Assembly: GCF_032854445.1 (NCBI RefSeq)
Contig: NC_088306.1
Span: forward strand, 3,904,373 to 3,968,372
Source of the DNA: Liolophura sinensis
Lineage: Eukaryota > Mollusca > Polyplacophora > Chitonida > Chitonidae
DNA: 64,000 bases
Direction: 5' to 3'
Each line of letters starts with the position of its first letter. Positions within the stretch are counted from its first letter, which is position 1. Made by a program: the position numbers and the translations under genes. The notes beneath the pieces are model-generated. The model was not told the DNA's origin. It made no database searches and saw nothing but the letters and a program-made list of their open reading frames with translations. Positions 46,898-58,900 of this stretch are shown in pieces.

Positions 46898-47088
46898 CCT
46901 CTCACCAATGCCGTCGCTGTGAGGGAAATTGGAAAAGGGCTTGGGAAGGGCTTCCAGCAACCTGCGAATGGTCGTGGGTTTCCCCCGGTTCTTCCGGTTT
47001 CCTCCCACCATAATACTGACCGCCTTCGTATAAGTGAAATATTCTTGAGTACGGCGTAAAACACCAATCAAATAAATAAATAAATAAC
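46898..47088 (+). mobile_element. SINE family A, body and tail
   Basis: CAGCAACCTGCGAATGGTCG, TTTCCTCCCACCATAATACT, AAGTGAAATATTCTTGAGTA and an AATAAATAAATAAATA tail, in family order. The head is degenerate. Confidence 0.8.
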
Positions 47089-47270
47089 AAACTTTCCAAC
47101 ATGTGACATACAGATATGCAAGAGTTGGGTTTCAACACACCTTAGGCTTCACAAACGGCCACACAAACACCAGTGGTTATTTCTGAGTCACGCGTACAAG
47201 TGAAACCTTCTTGAGTAATTAATTACATGTGGGGAGCGTACTTTTCTGTGTCCCAAAAAAGCCTAAACAA

Positions 47271-47523
47271 CCCACTCAAAAAAATAATCTGTTAATTTTA
47301 ATAGAAAGTCTGAGTGATGCTAGAATGTATTCTGCTATTGTAACCGATTGTTCTGTTAAATATAACACACATATTCTATTAACTCAACATAAAGATTCTA
47401 TTAGACTAACATGATATTGTGTGGAATATGGCAGAATATTGTGTGACAATAACAGAATACATTCTAGCATCCCTCAGACAACAGAGTTTGTGATCAAATT
47501 AACAGATTATTTTTTGGGTGTGG
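47271..47523. mobile_element. MITE-like palindromic element, copy 2
   Basis: About 27-bp terminal inverted repeats (CCCACTCAAAAAAATAATCT at the left, its complement AGATTATTTTTTGGGTGTGG at the right, imperfect). The interior is self-complementary too: TGATGCTAGAATGTATTCTG pairs with CAGAATACATTCTAGCATCC. Related to 21340-21583. Confidence 0.75.
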
Positions 47524-47962
47524 AGAGTTTATTGTTTCGACCACGATATATCTGTACATTTATAAGGGTATACATACAAATAGGCTAATTATGTTTCAAG
47601 AATCCTTATGGACACTAAATAATGAAATAAAAAAGTGCACTATTTCTGTTTCTCAACAAAAGCCCACCCTTATCCTCATAAGTGCGTTGTTTAATCAAAT
47701 GTGCATGGTTTGAACTTACGTGCAACGTGGTGTGGCGGCACGTGCATTTGCATTAACCTCACGCTCTGAACCATCCATTGTATCCAGGGATTAATCCGAT
47801 TGATCACGGCTCATTACAAATTATTAATAGGTACAGACAGACAATATGCAATGGCTTTGGACTGTACACCATGGCCCAGCGACCAGCGACAGACGTGACG
47901 TGACGTGTAGCCAACATTCGACTGTGCACATGTACTTAATTACAACAGTCCTGTAATACTGG

Positions 47963-47963
<1 letters not shown>

Positions 47964-48022
<59 letters not shown>

Positions 48023-48192
48023 CATTCAGATTTTATCCATGAAACACTATGGTCAAAGGTCATCTTACTCCGAGTATACATCTGATTGTATTTAGCGCTA
48101 CGGGATCGCAAAAAAGCATTCAACTTCAATATAGGTAGGCCTACAGCAGGCAAATTTGAGATATTAGACAACAGTCATCTTTGATACGCATA

Positions 48193-48257
<65 letters not shown>

Positions 48258-48258
48258 C
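47964..48258. repeat. Two TA microsatellites, the second followed by poly-T
   Basis: TA runs at 47964-48016 and 48197-48240, the latter continuing into about 17 T. Confidence 0.9.
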
Positions 48259-48699
48259 AATTTTTTTTTCCAACATGCCACTTTTACGGCTCTGTAAGTG
48301 CATGAAATGTTATGTGCATGCGAAGACATTTTTTTTCTTCAGCAAACAACATGTAGGACTGCACTTTTAAAAAACCATTAAAGACAGTTGATGGCATAAA
48401 TTCAAAGAAAATAATATTTGTGAACACTAATTTAAAAAACTTCTTCAAACACGTATACACGTTGATGTACGTGTAGGACAGGTTTTTCCCAGTAGACCAC
48501 CCTACGTACAGTGGAAGGCCCCTACCTGTTATATACATCAATGCCTATCATGTCCTGTTGAACTATGAACTTTTTGGCCAAAAATAATGAAATGGGTATT
48601 TTTTGGGGACATATTTTGTTTAACAATATGTCCACATTTCGAAAATATTGTTTTTGTCCCTTACACTGGTAAATCATACATAGGCCTGCTTTGCTCAGA

Positions 48700-48864
48700 T
48701 AGCCCGAGATCGATGAACAGCCGGTAAACTTTTCTGCACGGTGAGCAGGTTGGCGTATTGGCGATCACGTGACGGCGAGAGTTCGCGAGAGCAAACGATA
48801 CCAGGTGCGTTCGTTGCTAAGGCTTAGAGCCGAGTAAAATGCTGGGGTTATTTGCAGATTCCCA
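48700..48864 (+). promoter_or_regulatory. Candidate DNAH2 promoter and untranslated first exon
   Basis: A locally CpG-rich block has an E-box CACGTG (48766-48771) and GTTGCTA, an RFX-type half-site, near 48813. It ends at a near-perfect donor CCA|GTGAGT (48865). A matching acceptor TTTAACAG lies at 49884, 40 nt before the DNAH2 ATG. Exon limits and promoter activity are inferred. Confidence 0.35.
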
Positions 48865-49924
48865 GTGAGTAAAGACATTTAACTTGATGACAGTTGCCCA
48901 GAAGGTAATACTCTACATTTTTGATCCATGTTTTTCTTTTCTAAATGGTGTACAAAGTCATAGGATATGTAAATAGTTGGCCAATGCTCGTCACTGGTTC
49001 AACCATTTGTAAACAACATGGAGGACATTGCATGATGATCGAAGTTTGAAACAGTTTTTACTAGGCATAACTGGGTAATGATGTGACTCAAAACCTTTAT
49101 ATTTTTGCCTGTCCCCTGTGTTAGTGGTGTATATACTCTCCCAGCGTTCACAACGATCTCTCACAGATGTTGTCTTAACAGGGTAACTTGTTACTCTTTG
49201 GGGCTACATCATATGTTTCTACATAAACATAGCCCCATAGAGCTACATGTACTTAACTTGTGAACTGTTGGACAGTACTAGCCGTTGTGATGTGAACTAA
49301 ATGAGGTTTTTCTGCATTTGCAGGGATTGTAAAGCTGATGCTTCTGTTTATTGTAGAAACCAGATTCTTTCATAAACTAACTTAATCATGTTAATACACG
49401 CGTAGCGCACCTCGGCCAACCATGTGGTGTTGTAAACCGCAACCTCAGCTTAACAATTTACCCCACAGATAAGATTTATACAAGGCTATCGAATCTCACT
49501 TGATTCCTTGTTTACCGTCACCGCCTGCACACCGTTTCAGAAATTGTCGCAAAAGGTGAGATTATTATAAAGTTGTATATAGAGTATTGTAACAGCTAGA
49601 AACAAGGAATCAAGTGCCAGTGTATTTTGTGATAACTTATGTCATCATCATCATACTGACATGGGCCTATATCAGGCATATTACCTGATGATAGCATAAA
49701 TCATGTCAATATATAGAACATTATTCCACCATGCGCTGCATGTATTTGCCATTCTGTCTTGGTTTATAATATATACAGTGGTTCACATATATATCTTTTC
49801 TTTAAATTTATCTGTTTCTTAATTTGATTGTTATACTTATTCATGTATGTACTGATAGCTCTTATATGATCTTTTATTTAACAGAATTATTAAATGAAAC
49901 AGTGTTAAAAAACAGAGGGGCAAA

Positions 49925-52900
49925 ATGTCTGATAAAGGGTCCAGAACCACTACCCCAAAGACCGGGAGTGCACGGAGTTCAAAAGCAGGCACCCCAAAAC
50001 CGGGCTCTAAAGGAGGGACCCCTAGAAGAGGGTCTAAAGTCACCACTCCCCCTATTCAGCCCACAGTAAACGGAACTGATGGGGACGCAGAAATAGGTTG
50101 GTTAATACACAGGTTACTGTAGATGTCCTTCAACATATCAAAACTAGTCTTAGAACATTTTTCTGTGCAGTTTTGTACATGTATTTGTTTGAAAGGAGTA
50201 TTAATACAGCCCATAAGTCAGATGTATTAAGAAATGTGTACAGGTAGAGAAACTATTGCACATGCTGGTAGAAAAAAAAATTACCTGACAAATGCAATGG
50301 GTAGGGAAAAAAAATGAGCATTTCATTACCTTGCTTACCAAGGCTTACTGTATTTGACCTGAAATTTACATTTGAATATGGTGTAAAACACCAATCAAGC
50401 AGATAAATCAGTAAAATTTAGCTTTTTCAACAGGCTTGTTTTACTTGTTTCTGATTCTCACCTACTTAAGATTTTTTTGTCTAAAAAAATCTAAACTTTA
50501 TATGAAATACAGTACTTGTCAGTATGTGTGTCAGTATTGGCTAATGTTAGTTTACTACAGTTTACAAATTTGTTTGTGGTAAGTCAGCTAATAGTTGTTT
50601 GATTGGTGATGTTGTATCAGGTGGAGCAACCAATGGCGTTCCTGAAGAAACAGGGGAGGTAATGCCTGTCATAGACACTATTGAGGAAGCAGAATCACCA
50701 GAAGCACAGTCTCAAGGGCCAACTGTGGTAAGTTTGGTTACAAAGTGTATGTGAGGCGATCCATAAAGAGGTATTGTCAATAGCTGTAAAATTTGAAAAG
50801 AATTTTCAAATGTACAACATTTACAAGCTATCATGCCATTTCTGTATTTGGAACAGAAAATCTTTAGCTTGAGTCTGTCTGTCAGCTTCTTAGTACAATG
50901 TTTCCCAAAATGAACAAGCTTGGGTAAAACCCAAGCACCTGAAATCCTTAACAAATTTGGCTACTGACATAGTGGGTGTTTTTGACATATTAGAGAACTG
51001 TTATCTGATATTGACAAGTTATTTTATTATTCCTGGCTGTAAGTCATGACTCATGTAAGTCATGGACCCTTACCTGAGCGATCCACTTTTTCAGTTGTTA
51101 AAAATTTGAGGTTAAGCTGTTGATCAGGGGTGTCAGTTCTGTTTTTTTGTAATTTTTTTTTTTCTCCACAGGTATCACTCCTGAAGATGAGGTTAACAGT
51201 TGCTGGGCTGAAGCCGGAGATGTTTACAGCGGTCCATGAACAGAAAATTGACAGCTTCTTGGAGGATGAATCACAGCGTCTCCTTGTGGTGTATCACGAC
51301 AGTTACAGTGGACTTCACGTGGACGCGACTATCCCTGCCTCTTACGTGGATCAGCTGATGTACTTTATTAAGGCTGAAAATGTGACAGAAATCACTGTCG
51401 AGAACTTTAACGAGGTTTTGCAATATGGAACGGTCAAAGGCAAACACATTGAGAGTTTGCTGAGGACTATGATGGGAATTTATGCTCCGATTTTCTTTGA
51501 GAATACTTCTTGGCCAGATAGTATCCTTTAAACTCTGAAATTTACTATCTTCAAGTTGTCTGTGAACAGTCAGGTTCAGTGTACAAAACTTACATACATG
51601 AAACAAAACTTTCAAATCATTGAGTTCAACAATGTCACTGAAAAAATAAACCAGGGCCAAACACAGCTTTTTAATTGGGGCACCCTTTTAGCAGTCTGAT
51701 TTGAGCTAAAATATTTTCAGATGTTAAGAAGCCTGTCATAATGCCCTATATCCCAACATTTATTGTCAAAGTTATGTATAATCTTTATAGAGTCAGTGCG
51801 TGTAATATATCAGGGTATGTTTTCAAACACTTCAGTTGAATTTATCATGCAATATTCTTCACATTTTGGTTTTTCTAAGGTATTCTGTAGTTTGGGAGCT
51901 TGTGAAGGGTATATAAATCTTCATACCTCTATAATGTTATTACGAAGCAGGTGATAATTTCTGGTATTTGGACTGGTTGCATGGACTAGATTTTGTTTTT
52001 CGGAAGATCTTTGACCTGTCTAGAAACAGAATCAAAACATAAATGACAAAATATGGCTCCAGACCATTGCATGTAGACTGGTAACTTGGTCACTCGAGGT
52101 TTGGTTGGAACAGCTGATGTATTTTTGTATTAGGCTGTGTGTGGTAATTTTGGTGGTCACCCAAGTGTCATCAGACCACAGCTTGTATGTTCTGTATTAT
52201 GTTTATAATCTACAATATATTGTATTTATTGCCATTGAAATGGTTGGAAAAAAAAAGAAAAAAAGAAGAGGTATTAGGAAAAAGATAAGCATGGAGCTGA
52301 GAATTTTTTTTTTTCCAAGCTTCGTGAGTAGAAGTTGCCTTTTGTTGAATACATCTGGGGTTTATTTCCTTAACTCAGCACCAGGTATTAAGAATGATTT
52401 CTCGGCATCCCTGCACAAGTTCCTGGCAAGTCTGACAGACACTCGCTGGAAGATGGAAGGGAAAACCGTGTTGTACATCCCAACAGAGGGCATGAAGGCC
52501 CCATCTGAGGACTCGGCCAAGAACAAAGACCTGGTCCAGAGATTAGAGAGTTAGTACACATTGTTTTCTATCTTTCATATAAACACCTTAGGACAGCCTT
52601 AAAATTAGTTTCATGAGGCAAACCCTGACAGACCAAGGGTCAAAAGGTTTCTTTAAAGTGATAACATCAACAAACATTGAGGTCATGCAATATGATTTAA
52701 CAGTGTTCAATGTATTAGAGCCCAACGTTTATATCATTGGAAAACAACATGGAAGTAGATAAAATACAATTTGAAAGTAAAATGGGTCAATTTGAAAAAT
52801 AAAATGGGTCAATTTGAGGCCATGTTTGGTCATAATGTCATGCATGTATCAATGCTTATTGTCATACAATAATTTACTGAGCTATGGCTCTTTCTTTTGT

Positions 52901-55900
52901 ATATCTCCCTTTACTGTATGTATATATCCTGCTACATTTTCCTAATTGTCCACAAGTCTTTGATGTCCGTTTTAATTAATTCCTGGCATTCTGTTTCCAG
53001 CTGCAATGATTCATTGGGCCAGGCAGATCAAAGAAGTGCTGAGTTCCCAGGATGCGTTTGAAATGGCCGAGACATCTGGTCCTTTAGAAGAGATTGAGTT
53101 CTGGAGAAACAGATGCGCTGATTTGTCAGGAATCAGTCAGCAGCTGGACAAACCAGGTGTGAAGAAAATCACAGAAGTGCTGACATTGGCCAAGTCTTCC
53201 TACGTCAAACCATTCCTGAAACTGGCTGGTCAAATAAAGGTAAGGGCTGTAGTGTAAGAACTCTGCAACTATAATTTTGTAGATGTGTTGCCACTGACAA
53301 ATTTTACCTCGGCTTGAGACCCCTAATGTAAGGTAACATCGTTTTTCTCCTTTCACACACAGTTTATATATTGTTTAAAGTTTACTGCACTGCGTATTTT
53401 GGGATTTTTGTCTTGTCTTCTACATTCTGCCATTTTCTGGTTAGTTAGCATCCCCATTATTTATCTTTGAGAGCAACAAAAATCATAGTGTGTTTCATTT
53501 TGGTGTGGTACCGGAGTTGGTCAAACATGAATAAAATCATGGTTTTATGTGTATAAATCATTGTGTCAGCATGAAAGGAGTTCCGTGATTCACCTTGTCG
53601 TGATAGCAATTGGACCCTCGCACTATCTGGTGAATGTTGGCCAACAGTTCATGTAGAGTCCAGAATATTTTTAACGGCTTATCTCACAGACCTTAGACAC
53701 CATGGTCAGGGTTACAAGCATGTAAGCTTATTAGAGCTATCGACCTCATCTGGTCGGGGCAGTTGTTTAGACATGTATTAATTCTAGCGATTTTACTTGA
53801 TGAATACTGGACTAAAATTATTATTATTATATTGTCTTAGGATTAGAGGTTAAATTAAAGAATACACCCTTTTTTCATTGCAAATTCTGTCACAGTTGCT
53901 TACAATAATTCTGCAATCATAATAAGTACCAATTATAACTTTATTTATATTGAATATTTATTTCAAAATCCCCATTGATAAACTCTACACCTGGCACAGG
54001 GACTGGTTAGGATTAAGGACTCCTGTGGAAGTTTAGAATGAATTTATTAAAGTGTCCATAAGGCAAATCCTCTACTGTCCACTGTTGATTGATAATGTGG
54101 GAAAAAACATTGATTACTTAGGTGTTATCTTCCACAAACATGGAAATGTATGTTATTGAGCTCTGAAATCTGTACTTTCTCTTTCGTTATCAGGAAGGAT
54201 CCCGTCAGGCAGAGAGCAATCTCAAGTTCCTGATGGTATTGAAGGATCCGTGTCATGAGCTGGCCGATGCCAGACCCAAAGCTATCCCAGCCATGTTACA
54301 GAGGATACTAAACCTTATCCGCATGATTTGGGTGAACTCTGAGTTTTACAAGACACGAGAGAGGCTCACCGGCATCCTAAAGAAGGTGGGTACTATTATG
54401 TGTGGAGGGTTGATATCCACTACTGAAGCAGCATAAATTCTTGCGCATGTAACATTTCATGTATGTGGTATTTATAATAGCACAATGCTACTATTTAAGG
54501 TGGTGTAGTATAATTTGCCATTCTGTATTCAACTATTCACCCTAACTATATTTCACATTTATACAATATCAAGGAAACATGCTTTGGGTGTATGCTTTTG
54601 TGTTTTAAAAAGGTCAGTGTTAAAGTCACCAAGTGTAATGCATTTTTCATTTTGTGGAATTTTACCATGAACAATTTGTAAGTGCTCATTGAAGAGGTTA
54701 ACAACTTTTCCAGTTGGTATATTATTCATATGAGGTATTTATTTTTGTTCGTCAATTCAGTATCGAGGAAAAAGGATTCGTATTGCCCATTCTCTTCGTT
54801 ACAGGATATGTCCTTCCGTAAATTGCAAGATTTTACATCATTCTTAATATAACAAATTACTCCACCACCTTTTCTGTGGGTTCTAGACGAGGTAAATGGT
54901 GTAAACCCGGGGATGTCAAAGTAATCTTCTATATCGGGATGCAACCAGCTTGCGGTGATCCTGTAAAAAGAGGAATTGCAATTCAGATTATTTATATATA
55001 TGGTCATGTCATTGTAATTCTTTTCTTTTTTAGACTCTTGGCATTTATATAAAAAGTAACAAATTGTTCTAGAGAAGCTATGGATTAATCAGTGGTAGAT
55101 TCTACAAGATAATTGGATTGCAGACAAGTTGTGCAGACCCAGTGATCAATTTCATATTCATTGTCGTCGTCTAGAGTTTTGTTTTGATTAGCTTTGTTAA
55201 GTTTAACAGGATTTAAACACGTACTGTCTATCATTTGTAATGTGATGCTGCTAGAAGAGATAGAGGGATACTCATTTCTCGTATTGTGATCAAAGTTATA
55301 GTCAGTGCCGTGGAAAGGAAGGGAGGTAATTGCAGTCGAGAAATAATGACACTGTCAAAATATAAGTAATAAAAAGAATATTGCGCAGTGAAGGTTGTCA
55401 GAATACCATAAATATTTTTCTTGTGAAAGGTGGATGGAAGGCTTTGCGTTTCGTCAGTTATCATTTCCACCTCTCTAAAAATATTATGGTAATATGTTAA
55501 GCCTGTGCAGGCAATTGTACAATGTAGTTTATGAATGCAGAGGGCTTTGTTCAGTTGCACTTGTCTGTTGTGAAGGTATCTCTTAAACAAAAGGTTCAGA
55601 TCACTTTGTAGCAATATCTACTGTACAGTTGTCATTTACTGCATTCATGTGACAACAAAACATTAAATAATGTCAAGGTATGAGAATTGTTTTAGATGGC
55701 TAAGGTTTTACAGACAGGATTGTAATGCCAGCTTTATATTAGTGATAAATGCTGTCATGTCTTTCATAAGCCTTTGAGAAAATCTTCTTTTCCTGTTCAG
55801 TAGAAGATTCATGGTTTCTGACAACTGAATGATAGCCATTTTAATTTATTGTGGTGTGATTATTGAGGCCATCTAACCTTCAGGCTAAGTGGTCTCCATT

Positions 55901-58900
55901 ATTTCACTGTCTGTACCACAATAACTATGCTCTTGTTCCTGTAAAAGTGTTGTGGTCTTTATAAAGCTTACTCATTCATGTATATATATCACAATTTGTA
56001 AATGTATTTATTTTTGTGGGACAGTATATGTCTGAGATAAAATACAATCTATAATGCCACATCCATTTAAATTGTTATGTCATGGCTGAAAACTTTTTTC
56101 ATTGTTGGGGAAGGCTAGAATACTAAAACTGAAATTTGAAAGTCATCTAATTTGTGGGAAGTGTGGACTATTCCAGCAATTTTTCCTGTTGAAGACATAT
56201 TTACATGATCGGACAGAATAAGAATGTGAATTTTCAGTTTCATTTTTACTCCATGTTTGGATTTTTGGTGTCAACACGCCCATGACACACAAAATAAGAT
56301 GGTGTTGCCTAATCTATCTGTATACCCTTTGTAAGAGTGTTTCATTGAAAGCCTTGATTACTTTCTTTTCCATCTGAATTTAGATGAGCAATGAAATCAT
56401 TCGTCGGTGTTGTGAGGAGATCAACCTGGAGAAGATATTCGACGGCTACGCTCAGACGGGCATGAAGAGTCTACAGGACTGTATAATGTGCTGTGAACAG
56501 TGGAAGGAGATATACATAAAGGTACCAGACTCCTCTCACAACTTCACATTCACACAACGTGGTTTGTTCCAACCACTGGGTGAATGGTACTTGTTGTATA
56601 TGGTAAACTATGGAATTTGCGTCATTAAGCGTGCGTGTTCGATCAGTTGAAGTGACAAGATAAGCAGTCATTTGTAATTCATTCTGGTGCTAGAGTTCAT
56701 GGTTTGCTGTTTTCATGTCGAATTTGTATTCTGCAGACCTCCAAACTGCACCACAAGTACTCTCCAGTGGGCTGGGTACTGGACAAGAGCAGTATCTTTG
56801 CTCAGGTGGATGCCTTCGTTCAGCGATGTAAAGATTTACTTGAGGTAAGATTCTACATATACATCACTCGTAGAACACAGTCCACACTTTCTGCAACTTA
56901 ACTCTCTCATCTTTGTAACATTGTAAGGGAATTCAAGTTTTTAGACTATATTCCATATTCTAGTCATCAATTACACACTTTTCGAATTCTTACTATGTAT
57001 CCATGTTTATAGTATCCTTCATTCCTGGCAGGTGTGTGAAGGTCAGATACACTTGTTGAATTCTTAGATCATGTACTGTGTGTCCATGTTTATATTATCC
57101 TTCATTCCTGGCAGGTGTGTGAAGGTCAGATACACTTTTTGAATTCTTAGATCATGTACTGTGTATCCATGTATATAGTATCCTTCATTCCTGGCAGGTG
57201 TGTGAAGGTCAGATACACTTTTTGAATTCTTAGGGCATGTACTGTGTATCCATGTATATAGTATCCTTCATTCCTGGCAGGTGTGTGAAGGTCAGATACA
57301 CTTGTTGAATTCTTAGGGCATGTACTGTGTATCCATGTATATAGTATCCTTCATTCCTGGCAGGTGTGTGAAGGTCAGATACGCTTGTTGAATTCTTAGG
57401 TCATGTACTGTGTATCCATGTTTATAGTATCCTTCATTCCTGGCAGGTGTGTGGAGCTCGGATACACTTGTTGAATTCTTAGGTCATGTACTGTGTATCC
57501 ATGTATATAGTATCCTTCATTCCTGGCAGGTGTGTGGAGCTCGGATACACTTTTTGAATTCTTAGGGCATGTACTGTGTATCCATGTATATAGTATCCTT
57601 CATTCCTGGCAGGTGTGTGGAGCTCAGATACACTTTTTGAATTCTTAGGTCATGTACTGTGTATCATGTTTATAGTATCCTTTGTCCCTGGCAGGTGTGT
57701 GATGGTCAGATACACTTTTTGAATTCTTAGGTCATGTACTGTGTATCATGTTTATAGTATCCTTTGTTCCTGGCAGGTGTGTGAAGGTCAGATACACTTT
57801 TTGAATTCTTAGGTCATGTACTGTGTATCATGTTTATAGTATCCTTCATTCCTGGCAGATGTGTGAAGGTCAGATACACTTTTTGAATTCTTAGGTCATG
57901 TACTGTGTATCCATGTTTATAGTATCCTTTGTTCCTGGCAGGTGTGTGAAGCTCAGATACACTTTGCACGGAGAGAGGATGGTAACAGGACAGAGATGCC
58001 TCACTTCCCTGGTCAGAAGGGGCCAGAGATCGCCAGAGGCCTGCTGGAAATAGAGGCCACATTTGAGAAGAACCTGAACCAGCTTCGCCAGGTCAAGTCG
58101 ACCATTCTGGACGTGAAGGCGACATCATGGCACGACGATTATAACAGGTGATATATGTGGTAGTGCTCTTTTGTCAATACGACAGCTACGATGTTGCAAC
58201 TTCTAGGTGACATTCCTTTCTGCCACATCGAACATCGAAACTCCAAACTCATGTACACCATGTTTTATGACCCAGCAAATATGATAAAACACGTTTCACA
58301 CAACCAATTCTTGTTTAAATCTATAATTATCTACCTATAATTTATCATTTCAAGAGTTTATTAAATACAAAATCTAAATTAAATCGTAAAGAGCCAAGAA
58401 AGGATTTAAGATGATAGCAAGATATAACTATTGGTTGCCTGTACTGTAATTCTTCAGCCTTTTCATATGTTGCAAGGTGTTTATTCAGGCATGTCCTGAA
58501 GGCATTATTCTGTGTTGAGCGATAAAATTGTACTTTTTGTGAAGTCCTGACCCTGAACCTATGTGGTTTTGTCTCCAAAGTCAAATAACAAATGTGCATA
58601 TATAGCACTGAAAGTCGCTTTGTCACATGCGAAATGGTTGAGGAATTAGGGTATATGCAAAACCTTATCTCAGGTACTTGTTTGTAAACTACTGCCATGG
58701 TCACGAATGTTTGTGGTTTTACTGTATTGTATCGATCTGTTACAGATTCCGAGCGGGTATCAAAGACCTGGAAGTAATGGTGCAGAATGTGATAACCTCA
58801 GCCTTTGAGACAGTCACGACTGTTGAACAAGGCGTAGAGCTACTGGATGTCTACATGCATCTGTCATCAAGGGAGGTAAGCTTTCACCATCTTCATTGGT

